Below, one piece after another: positions 52,901 to 64,000 of a stretch of 64,000 nucleotides of DNA; position 1 is the first letter of the stretch, and each line of letters opens with the position of its first letter. The notes under the pieces were generated by a model. The model was not told where the DNA came from. It did no database searches and worked only from the letters and a program-made list of their open reading frames with translations. The position numbers and the translations under genes are program-made. The DNA is from Halicephalobus mephisto (lineage: Eukaryota > Nematoda > Chromadorea > Rhabditida > Panagrolaimidae): positions 186,001-250,000 of the forward strand of contig SWDT01000204.1 of the NCBI GenBank assembly GCA_009193035.1, read 5' to 3'.

Positions 52901-55900
52901 TGTATATGCATCGGATATTACGTGGGCATAACAAGAGTGGTCTAACGAAAGTTACTTTTCAAACTCTTAAGGATAAAAGTTTAAAAAGTGGAGGTTTTAA
53001 ATTTTTTTAACTCGAGAAGTCTCAAGGGAAGTGGGTGAAAACGGGTTTGTAAGCAACGAATATAGAAAGTAGGTACGTGAAAAAATAAAGAATGGAATAC
53101 GAAATTTGCTTACAGGCAACCATTACTGTTAAAAACTACTGGAAGCTTGATTCTAGATTCCCACAGAGGAATGGAAAGCAGCAGAAATGACATAAAAAGG
53201 AAGGGTTCTAGTACTCAAAATACTAAACAGAGCTAATCAGAGAGAAGTATCTTTCAAAGCCCATTTGGACAGGGTATCAATATGAGTTATGATTAGTTGA
53301 TGGAATCATAAAAGTTCATGATGGTGAGGGAGGGAAAGGACGTCTTATGTGGAGGCATTTAATCCAGCGAAATTATCTGAAATGAGAGAGATAAAAAACG
53401 TGGTCAAAAACATCAGGCTCAGCATTGCCGCCAAAGACGGGTCTGCTTATTGCTCACCAAGGCAGCAAGCCACTTTGGACACATTAGTGGAGATTCTATA
53501 GATATAAGAAGTTTGTCCAGGCATTCTAAAATGGCAGCACACCGAGATTGAAGCCTTTGTTCCTCCGGATAAATATCTTCTCTATTTTTCACATGAGGAA
53601 ACTGCCATTTTAGACTGATAGGGTTATTCTAACAAACTGCAAGAAGGTGGCTATCGGTGTGAAAATGGACTCTTCTTGGCAGTTTGTCGTTAAAAGCTTC
53701 AGCTAGTGACAACATGAATTGTCAATCAAACGCACGAGTTCTGCTTTGGAAGGGAGAAGAGCGAGCATTCCTGAAGCCTCAAAGTGCGCAAGATTGGTTG
53801 TTGAAATGGTCTTTCATCTCTTTCGTGTTTCCTCCGGGTTCCCATCTTTATCATCAATTGCTCATTCCGAAGAAAGTTTGATGACGGATAAATAATCTTG
53901 ATGCCACAGGCGATGTTTGCACTTGCACAAGTGGCGTCAAGATTGATGGAAGATAAACATGCGTTCTAGTCATCTGTAAACTGAGCTTTTGTTGGCAATC
54001 ACTAAAGACAGCAACTACTACAAATGGTTGTAAAAATTACTAGCGAAAATCTAAAGACAAACCAATTCTCAAGTTCGTAAGAAGTTTGACGTCAGAATCA
54101 ACATTAGAATCGCAGTTTGCATGCAACGTTACAATAGGACAACCGATACATTTTGGATAATTTAAATTCATCCTGTTTGAATAATTATTTCATGGCAAAA
54201 ATGGTCTTTCACTTTTTTGAATTTTGATTTTTATGAATTATAAATAATCATGTGATTCGACTTTTGAATGTAATAAATATTATAACTTGTAATTCTATGC
54301 AATAAAAAGTTAGTTTGGGATTAAAACTTTAAGGACTAGTTTGGCTTATCGATTTAATTAGAATCAAATTAATTGAATCATTTCCAATATTAAAAGAGTC
54401 GTCTACTTTGGGTCTTTTTTATACATATAGTGGATTACACACATTTTACGTGAGATAATAAGATTTAGATCAAAGAACGATATCGAATTAGCTAAAACAC
54501 GCCGACTGTCTTACTTTGGCATTTGGAGCAAATTCTAACACTAATTTTGATTAGACTTCAACATTTTACAGATATTGGCTTAGGAAAAATTAATCTTGTT
54601 ACTCAGTAATAGGATAGAAGGAAATGAACGACAAAGCTTTGACAATTCCTACACGAAAAGTCAAGTATGATTGAAGACAAGCTAAAACGCGAAAGTTAGA
54701 ACTATTAGTGTGCCGGAAGCAAAGTCGTCAGGAAACAGAGCCAATTGTCTCCCACATAAAAACAAAAATTAAGGGACGTGAAGGCCAGAAGGCGTTCATG
54801 TGCACTTATTGTTGAAGGTAAATCGGTCTGGCAGATAAACGCTTCTATAGGGTCCTCGGAAAACTGCAACAAACCGGAAACAGAAATTGATATACTAAGC
54901 GAATTGACTCACTTGCATATGTATGAAATTCAGCTTTGATTTCGTCGTCATATCCCATTTTGCACAAGGTGATAATCTAGGGACTTGCATGACCTTTCCT
55001 GCTTGAATAACTTTGTTCCACAGTTTAGCATGATTTTACATTTCACCGATCAAAGCAAATATTCTAGAACATAGATTCTTAAGATAAGTCATGTGAACAT
55101 GAACTTCGAGGCACTATTTTTGACCCCACGTTCGTAAATTGTTAATGAAATTGCAGAATTACTTAAGCGAAGTTATTACTCGGAGATGGAGTAGCATAAA
55201 TTTCCGTCACATTCTCTAATACGGAAACACTTCAATTTATAAATAAGCAATGAGGCTAGAACAAAAAATGTTCAAATCTGTCGTTTTTTAAATTCGGTAC
55301 ACAATTTTATTCTCGAACACTTTCAATTTTTCCAATCTCCTTTAGGGAATGAGATTGGCTGGATTCTCTTATTTTTAACTCTTCCAGACAAGATGTTAAA
55401 ACTAAAGATGTATTTTTGAGTCGAGACAATTCCCAAGACCAAGATCTCACAGGAAAAGATTTGGAATGTGGTTTTCAGAAAACAGAGGGAAGCATCGTTC
55501 ATGAAGGACAAATAAACATTAATTATGAATTAGTTACAGTAACTCGGGACATTTTTTATGGACAGAAAAGAACCAGAATATTTCACTGTTTAAATAGTGA
55601 GAAAAAGAAGACTCATTGTTCGAGATCCAAACCCCTCCCAGTTCAAAGACCAGACCTAGATGTTTTTGACAAATTTTGCGTCAAAAATTCACATACACAT
55701 ATCTTCAAAACAAGTGGGTGTATATTCTAATACTAGTATGGGTTCGAATAAGAGTAATCTTGCAAAAGTTTAATCTTTTAATTATATTTACAACTTAAAA
55801 GCAATTAAACATTGCATGTTTATGTTTCTACAAATTATATTTTATCTAATAATTATTGTTGTCTTATTTCACTTGTGGGATTCAAATAAAAGTACAGGAA

Positions 55901-57829
55901 GAGACTTTATACAACGCATAAATTGAGGAATAGCTTTTTGATAAAAATGGTAATACGACAACTAATTGCAATTATGACTAAAGCTTTGGATGACAACATA
56001 TCAAATATGCATGGTCTTCGTCTTTGAATATTCTTATTTTCTATATGAAGAAAGATAATTCAGTCTTTATTCTACACATAACTAAATTATAAATACATGT
56101 AGTCATTTTTTAGTGAAGTCATCTAAATAACATGTTTTTCTACAACTCATTCAAATTATTCTCCCAATTAGTTGTATTAAGGGAAAATGCTATGCTTTCC
56201 AATGAAAATACACACTATTTTGGTTTCTCCTATATCAGTCCTACATTCAGGTAAGTTAGTAGGATAATATGATACAGCACAAGCAATTGCTAATGAAACG
56301 AAAGGAAGCTTGGAAGTTATTTGCTGAACATGTAGAAAATCCTAAAAAATTTCGAAATCTGGGTGCAAACAGATAGGAGATTGTTGCATATTGATATCAT
56401 GTTGCATTTCACTTAATAAAACGAGACTCACAACGATGAGTGTTATATTCTTTCTTATTAATTACTTCAATTATCGTATCATCTATTGAATTAACTAGAC
56501 CATCAACGGTTTTTTGAAATAACCTCTCATACTGTACAATGAATATTTTATGTCATATGAGGTCTATATTGACTTTTATTCTTGAATAATTCTTGAAATA
56601 TAATACTTCAAAATTCTATCTTGGGTTACAATCTGGAAAATATATGAATCACGGTAGAAGGGGGATTTTATCTTCGCTAAATTATTGTATTGTTACCTTA
56701 TTCATGCAAATTTTTTAATTATCTCGGCAAAAATGAGCTTATAGTTGATATTGTTTCATTTCATGTAAAACTTTTTCCTCAAAAAAGTATTGAATAGTTT
56801 CTCTTATTCGTTTTACAAGTAATACAATTGAGTTTGTTTTCCTAGTTGAGAAAGTACCATTTACATTATAACTGCATTAACACCGATGAAATGTTAACAA
56901 ATACAATAAGGTTCTTTCCATAAATCGTGCCATTAATACTTGTATCCATCAAGATAATCAAGATTATATATCTTTTCATTGGAAAAGATGACTTCAAAAC
57001 AAGATATTAAATGAACCACAACATAGTTCGAAGTTATAAACTTCCGGTTCCTGTTTATGTTAGTTCCTACTGATTGAAGTCAAAACATCATATGAGTAGA
57101 TAGGATTTTTGAAGTTCCCTTTAGTTCCGATAACTTGAGATGGGGGCTTTGGTATAATACTATTAATAGTTGCAAAATAAATAATGGTGTTCTATTTATC
57201 CTGGCTATGCTTTGAAGATCTAATAGAATTTCAGATGTTTCTCCAGATTCATAGTTGATCTTTTGAGTTGAATCTCTGTGAATAAGCAATTTTCTTTTGT
57301 TCTCTCTGAGAAAGCATTTCCTTGACCTCTGTTTCTCAGTAACCGAGTTTTTCAATGATGGATTCATAACTTTTTTTCAGCTTTTCTAATGCTTTCAATC
57401 TATTGTTCCTCATAGTCAATTAATTACTTATCATGAGATCGGCAACTATGATAAAATACAAAGTGTACAAAAAATAAAATATGAGATAATTATATTACAC
57501 CCCTTTGCTTTAGATTTCGAAGTTTTTAAGACTTCCCACATATTTACGAAATAATTCTTAACTTTTTTTGTTCCATTAATAATTAATTATGCTATATTGT
57601 GTAATAAGAACTCACCTAAATACATAGTTCCTGTATGAAGAAATGGAAACATGCATATTTTAGTCGAAAAATGTAGTTGCTATACAAAGTACTTTTATAA
57701 AAATTAATCTAATAAGAAATCACAAATGAACAAGGAGGTGAAGTAAGGAAATATAGGATAACTCAAAGAACTCAATGTACAAATTGCACAAGTTCAAGTA
57801 GGAAATGTTTTTACAGAAGCAGATAAACA
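49938..57829. other. Gene-poor 7.9 kb stretch
   Basis: I found no convincing exon chain. The best candidate is a single open stretch, 55385-55730 (+), after an acceptor-like CTCTTCCAG. It is hydrophilic, begins QDVKTKDVFLSRDNS and runs ~115 codons, but has no partner exons. A somewhat GC-richer patch occurs at 53,330-53,900 without any recognisable product. The left end is probably the promoter of the amine receptor. No tRNA or array-like repeat was recognised. Confidence 0.4.
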
Positions 57830-60800
57830 TCAAGTTCGCCTGAAAAATGCATTGATGCAGACCCCGGTATCTTTACGGCTTGAAACAGAACTTCTAGGTT
57901 GTTCTTCTTCTGATTCAGAAACAGCTAATATAGAAGATGAAGGTGTAGGGGACTGGCTGTGAGCAAAATCGCTATCGGAAGACATGTCGGCAAATAGACG
58001 CCTTCGTTTTCGAGAGATTTTTCTCCTTTTCTTCCTTAGAATCTCATCAATGGAGTTTTCTGGAGAATTTGATTCATTAACATTGACTGTTGAACTAAAG
58101 TCTTGATATTTTTGGAGACTTTTTGCACCCACTTGACTAGTAATTGGGTTTGAACTTTTCTCTTTCGGGAGTTCTTTTTTATTATTTTCTACCGAAGGCT
58201 TTAGAGATGTTGAAACTTCACGTCTGCAATCTGCTGAATCATCAGTTTGTTGCACTTCTTTGAATGATGGCTGAATCGCATTGTTTTGATATGTGAGTGA
58301 AATATTAAAATCATTCTTTAGGTAACATTGAGAAGAAGTAGTGACTTCTGAATAATCTGATTCATGAGAAGAATTTTTTCGAGATCGTTGAGGACTCTCA
58401 TGACTGCGTCGACAATTGGAAGTATCTAGCTTTTGATAAGTATCCCCATGATGCCTCGATTCTTTTCGGAAACCAGATATTGATCTATCGTTACTATGGC
58501 GATGTCTTTTGGCGTCATTACAACTGTGATAACGTTTGTCTCGCTTGTCGTAATGTTTATCTCTACTATGATGATGTGAATGATAATTGGCAGATTCCTC
58601 TCGTCGTCTCTTTGCTGAAGGCCTACATAACGACCGATGGTCTTCTCTGTCATCGCCCTTATTGTGATGCCCACCATGTCGATATCTTCCATCATAAGAA
58701 TCTCTGGATCCATATCTCTCTCTTCTGTGAAGGCGTAAAATGGGGGATCTGGATAGTTTTCTCCTATCTTTACGAGATTCTACGCTTTTTTCTCTGAAAT
58801 GTAGTTCTCGATGTTTTACTGATTCTAGAGGTTGTGGAACAGATTCTCCATCGCTTTCATCACCGAATTCATTCAACAATGCATGATTTGAAACTAATGA
58901 GTTGGCAGCAACAGGAAGGTTGATTCGAATCAATGGATGATCAGGAGCTTCTAGTGGTATTTCTGTAGATTTTTTGGAAGATAAATAAGTAACGGCTTTT
59001 ATAGTTTCAACGGGCTCATTGGGGACTAGAACTTCTTCAACAATTGGTATTTTCATATTATCGAGGTTTTTATCAGGTAAGTTAATTGTGGAATTACTAA
59101 CTTTATCATCAGTTGGAACAGTAGTAGTGGTAATTATAGAGCTTTGAAGTTCTTTAAATTGAGGCTCAGGAATAGTAAATTCCATAAAGTTTTCAGTGCA
59201 ATTTTCATAAGGTTTTTTAATTGTCTTTCCTTGATCTTTCTGAAGGATTTCATCATCATTTGAAATACCAACGTTATTTGCTTTCGTCGATGGAGGTGTT
59301 TCAGCCATTATATTGCCGTCAAATTGTGTAGACGTGATTTCATTCCTGATACCTTCGTTAACATTTCCCGTATGTTTTGGTGTTGAAGAGGTTTTGGATT
59401 CAGCAACATCAATTTCCATATTTTCTGGTTCAACAATATTACGGCTTCCTTCGGCTTTTGTAACCTCTGGTGTGCAGATATTCATAGATTTACTGTTATT
59501 TTTCAATCCAGATACCTCGAATGGTAAAGATTTAACAGTTTTAAGCTTTTTCTTCTCAAGTCTGAATGAGAATTCTTTGTTTAAGTCATCAACAACTGGG
59601 GTAGTTCTGCTATTGGAAACTTCATTGAAACACCCACTTGATTTAACTACAGATTCTTCCATTCTACAGTACCTGTCATTAGGTTTGTGGATGAAAAAAC
59701 ACCTTTCTTTACTGAGATTATCAATAATGCGAAGAGGAATTGGGGGTTTTTCTGTGTCAAAAACCTTTGAGTAACTTTCGATAGTCAACTCATTAATTTT
59801 CTGACTACCCTAAAATGGTGAATGTTACAATCTTTAAAAACTGTAAGTCATACCAAAGAAAAGTTGATTAAAGAAACACAAGGAAGCCAGTCAACTCCCC
59901 AGCTTGCAATTTCTTTGGTAGGAAACATGATGATTATTTTCCCATTGCAAGCAGTGAAATATCCATCAATACTCTGTAATTTCCCAGCAGTTCTTAAATA
60001 ATGGCCGAAGGAACATTTCTAAAATAACAGTGTTATGGTAATCCAGTAAATCTAGAGTGGAACTTACATAAATAACATAGGACTCCTTCTCAGCTCTTCT
60101 GAGACTCATGGAAGCGCTGTAGTCATTCATTATTCTGGATTCAGTATCAAATGGCTCTTGCAAAGAAAGATTAATCATACTGTGAAGCCGCTTAGTAAGG
60201 ATCTGAAAGACAATACCTAATATTTCGAAGAGTTATACTTAAAATACCCATCCAATGCCGGTGTGCTCCCACACAAAGATATACTTGGACTGGTGTGCTT
60301 TAACTCCTTGGCAGTAAACAGAATCTTCACCAACTGATCTACAGCAGATAATAATCTTTTCTCTATTCACCTCATAAATATCACCAATGTTCAAGTTCTC
60401 CAATGATGAAAGTTGATCTTTGCTTCGTCCAAACCGGCGGTAGTATTTGACATCAGTCACCTTAGCAGAATGACAGTGAGGAATTCCGATAAGGTTTGAG
60501 AGAGGAATTGGTTTTATGTTCGATGGAGTTTTCAAAGTAATGCCAGTTTCTAAGGACGTAAGGTACTGCAGAATCTCCTTTTCCTTCCCTACTCTAAGAA
60601 CTAGTAGAAGATCGGAGTTAGAAGACACTAGTGAAAGAATTCTGTTTTCTTTTACTTTCATATGGCTAGTATTATGTGAGATTTGATTGTTGAGACCTTG
60701 TGGTTGCTTATTCGGAATGTTCTTTACTTTAGAAAATGAAGAATTATATTCAGAAGATACTTGAGGTTCTGATAATAATTGTGAACTTTGTTTGCTGATA

Positions 60801-63800
60801 GGAACGTCTGAATCCAATGTGATAACTTCGGGTTTAGATGGTTGGTTGATATTGAATTTAAATGCTGGCAAAGGCATTGAATTTTCTTCGGGATCGGAAT
60901 ATGAAATAACAACCTCAAAGATTTCTTCAGATTTAATCTTGTTTTGAATATTTGATGCCCTAGATTTTTTCTTCATTACTGTGGTGTTAGAATTCGAAGG
61001 AGTAGATTGAATGATTGTATATGAGCCGGTAATAGCTGGTATGCCAGGAATGGTGATTTTACTATTTGAAGTGGACAAACCTTTTGGAGTGCCCCGAGCA
61101 ACGACTTTCTCAGAAGACAAAGTAGCATTAACGTCTGAGGTAGGAATTGTATGTTGATATGCAGTAGACGATTGGTGAATGTTGAAATCCAGAGTAACAG
61201 AAGGATTGCGTGGAATTTCCCTAATCTGTTGATGTACCATTTGATTCAGAGATCTCTTTACTTTTGGAAAAGTGGGTTTCAATTTGTTTTCGTTGAAGAA
61301 ATTCTGCTGAAGGTCAAATGGAAGCTTAAAATGATTAATTGTTTCTTTCTTTTTCCATATACAATCATTTGAGATTTGACCATTGTTCGAAGAGTTAACC
61401 GTTTCAATTCCTTCATAACCAATCACTTGACGATTTTCTTCAACCACAAATACTTCTTGTTCTTCCTCATCACTATCGAAAATTTCCCCATCTTCCTTCT
61501 CTATATGAGCAGAGACGCTTACTCGAGTATCGTCAGGAATAATCACTTCACAAGTTTCAATGGATATGGGAGAAACCTCAAGATTGACATCAATTGATGT
61601 CGTGACTGGATTGAGACGGCGTTTCTTAGCTACTGGTTCTCGGTCTTCTGAATTTGAAAGGAGAATTTTGGAAGAAAGACATTCATTAACTAGAGACGTT
61701 TCTTTTGGAACTTCTTCTGCATTGTATTTGATCATCATAGGTTCTGTATAGGATGTAATTAATTTCTCTGGAGATTTTTCAAATATAACAGCATTTTTCA
61801 TTTCCTTCAGCCCATCATCGGAAGTGTATTGAATTACTTGGGTTTCAAGCTCACTGAGCATGTTTTTAGGTTCTTTAACCGGCTTTTCACTCATTAGTTT
61901 GCTTGCACTATCTTTTGGATCTTTTATTTCAATTGTATTGCTGGAGGATTTTTTCGAGAATCGATCACGTTGAAAACAACTTGTATGGGGTGATTTAGTA
62001 GCTGTATAATTACTCTCATCAAGAGAAATTACGTCTGTAGATTCCACATGAGTCGTAGCTTTCTTAGAAGTGATCTTAGAAGAATCTTCTGTAGAAATGG
62101 TATCAATTGTATGTTCCTCTTCAATAACTAGAAATTCTCCCAGTGCTTCAAGGGCATCATCTATATCAGGTTGTTCTTGGTAAATGTATTGGGAAATTGG
62201 ACATGGTTCCAATTCATCATTGGGGGAGATAACTTCTATGAGTTCGTCCATCGGTTTGTTTCTAGTGTTCTTCTCTTCAAGTGGAATATCTTGGTCTCCA
62301 AATAGAACTCTCTCTTCTAATAAAATTTTTGAAACTGTGTTCGTGGCATTTGTTTTTTCACTTCTTTCTCTCGCACTTGATTTCCTGGGGGAGTGTTCAT
62401 CAGGGGATTTAGTCCTAACCGGAGTTCTGGTTTTTTCTTTTAGAGAGTGAATGGTTTCTGCAGTTTCCATTTCAATTCTGTCTGTGTTTGGAATTATCGG
62501 TGTAGAGCTGTCATTTCCGAATTCAAGTTCTGGAGAAAAAGATATACTTCTTGCCTGCAGGGAACCATATCAAAATTTATCAAAAAATAAAAGTAACAAA
62601 CCTTAACGACTTCCTCAACTCGGATATCGATACTATCTGGAAATTTTGGAGAGAATTCACGACTGATATTATGAATCGTTATGGGTTCTATTTCTGTCGC
62701 CGATTCCAGTAGTTGTTCTGACTCCAGCTCAGATAGTCTCGGTTTCTTTATCGTTATATCATGTATATTCTTCGTTGATTGCTCTTCAGCCGTGTTCTTC
62801 ACAACATTAGGAGGCACATCGGCATTTTTTTCTGCTTCAATTAAAGCATTTGAACTTTCTAGAGTATCAGTAAATTCAGACTCCGCTGGAAGCTAAAAAT
62901 ATTACTGTTAGTGTTAATTTCCATATATGAAAATAAACCTTTTTGACTCGGTTTTGACGTTTTCTTTGGATCCTGGCAGTCACATCAACATCATCCTGTT
63001 GAAAGATGTTAACAATCGAAGGAACGAGTTCAATAGCAGCTAGGATTGCATCGGAACAGTAATTACAAGCAGCCATGGGTTGTCGGGGGATGAATCTCTT
63101 CGGCAACATGTTGTCAAAGAAACCAAATGGAATTCTTCCCTTTCTGAAGATCCAATCAGTCATTTCAACCAGGTTCTTCGAGAAGTTTTTAACAGTTTGA
63201 AACTCCTTCGGTTTAGCTAGCATCAGGGCGAAAACAGTTTCCATTGCATTTCTTGTACAAAGTTCGCGTTGAAGAAAAGTGTTGAGAAGTCTTTCTGCTT
63301 CTCTTCGAACTTTCCCAGAATACGTCATCATCTCACCTCTCAACATAAAGTGGACTTCTTCGGGAAACAAGATTCCGGAGATGGTCTTGATGAGATCCGA
63401 TTGCCATGACAGACACTTGGGCCATTTCTTTGCTGCAACTAAATTCCGACAGTCTTCATCCAACTTCCATTTTGGATAAGGATCTGTCAATTTAAGTAAT
63501 GGGGGAATCGTCATCTTGATTCCTTTCCTTCGAGCTCTCTTAATCATTTTGAGATAGTAATCGCACCACATTACAACAACATTCTCTACGAATCGTCCTT
63601 CTTTGAACCGACGAGGATCAATGGACATGTCGAATTTCTCATATCGCTCATCAGCAAGAAGGTAATCTGTCATTATCGTATGACAGAGTCGATAGACGGG
63701 GCTTGGACGAGGGGGAGAGCAGCTTCGTCGACGTCGGACTCTCATTTTCTTTTCAGTTCTCAGAATCGCTGGTTCCATCTGCTCGATGGATATCACACTC

Positions 63801-64000
63801 GAACTGCGTGGTCGAAGTCCTCTAATCTTCATATATTCTCGTTTCGGAAGCTTCTGTAATGGATTTTTCTGAGGAACTACGAATTGAACAGGATAATAGA
63901 AGGATGGGAATGGCTTTCTGACTGGCTTCCTCCACTTTGCTATTTCGTCCTTCGTATCGTATGTGATGGCGTGTCTAATCCTCTTGACGAATTTTTCCGG
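57830..64000 (-). CDS. Large uncharacterised, probably nuclear protein (5' end beyond window)
   Basis: Six exons join in phase over 1,979 visible codons: 64000-62939 (open to the edge), 62892-62602, 62554-60248, 60202-60068, 60018-59854 and 59809-57830. Introns are 44-49 nt. The first ~350 visible residues are folded-looking and helical (ENVVVMWCDYYLKMIKRARRKG and later AILAAIELVPSIV). A long acidic, Ser/Thr-rich disordered middle follows, with several KKRRLNP/KKKSR-type basic clusters that could be nuclear signals. Then come two more conserved-looking blocks (LGRSKD/NIGDIYEVNREKIIICC and IDGYFTACNGKIIIMFP). The last exon is disordered, with an Arg/Ser/His/Asp-rich stretch at ~58,400-58,850 resembling RS-type domains of RNA-processing or chromatin factors. 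No known domain is recognised with confidence. Confidence 0.8.

Noticed and set aside
53330..53900. GC-richer patch as a transposon or horizontally acquired gene
   Set aside because: All six frames contain frequent stops and none shows known transposase, polymerase or gag-like motifs.

Overview
The window looks like nuclear DNA of a nematode. Coding exons are split by many very short introns, mostly 42-51 nt with GT...AG ends and TTTCAG or TTTTAG acceptors. The intergenic DNA is AT-rich. The gene set is also animal and nematode-like: a MUA-3-type EGF receptor of muscle/epidermal attachment, V-ATPase subunit A, a GDF8/11-type TGF-beta ligand, several rhodopsin-class and Srx-like receptors, and a KCTD protein. 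The species cannot be named from this sequence. All exon models below were joined by eye and checked for reading phase. They were not aligned to a database.

Layout. 0.7-11.9 kb (+): a giant EGF/vWA/SEA transmembrane protein (mua-3-like, 10 exons, 3,072 aa). 12.8-14.2 kb: fragments of a Maverick/Polinton- or adintovirus-like element (adenain-type protease, protein-primed polymerase, penton-like protein), all broken. 14.7-16.3 kb (-): a divergent kinase-fold protein. 17.6-18.4 kb (+): a dead mariner transposase. 20.1-20.3 kb (+): a small single-pass membrane protein. 20.6-22.1 kb (-): a coiled-coil protein. 23.0-27.6 kb (+): V-ATPase subunit A, whose 2.4 kb fifth intron holds a complete four-TM membrane protein gene on the opposite strand. 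28.6-30.8 kb (-): a TGF-beta ligand preceded by an unrecognised secreted-protein gene. 31.8-35.0 kb (+): a KCTD/BTB protein, a divergent GPCR and a 75-aa tail-anchored protein. 35.1-37.3 kb (-): a dopamine-receptor-like GPCR. 37.3-43.0 kb: non-coding, with one possible decayed gene and a diverged tandem repeat. 43.0-47.7 kb (+): an Srx-like GPCR with a 2.8 kb first intron. 48.1-49.9 kb (-): a tyramine/octopamine/serotonin-type GPCR. 49.9-57.8 kb: a gene-poor stretch. 57.8 kb to the right edge (-): a large unrecognised, probably nuclear protein, cut by the window.

Functionally there is no single pathway here. The notable grouping is neural and endocrine: four GPCRs (two clearly aminergic) within 17 kb, next to a TGF-beta ligand. 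MUA-3 and V-ATPase are housekeeping or structural genes. The accessory interest lies in the mobile-element graveyard at 12.8-18.4 kb, the nested gene pair at the V-ATPase locus, and several small or unrecognised proteins.
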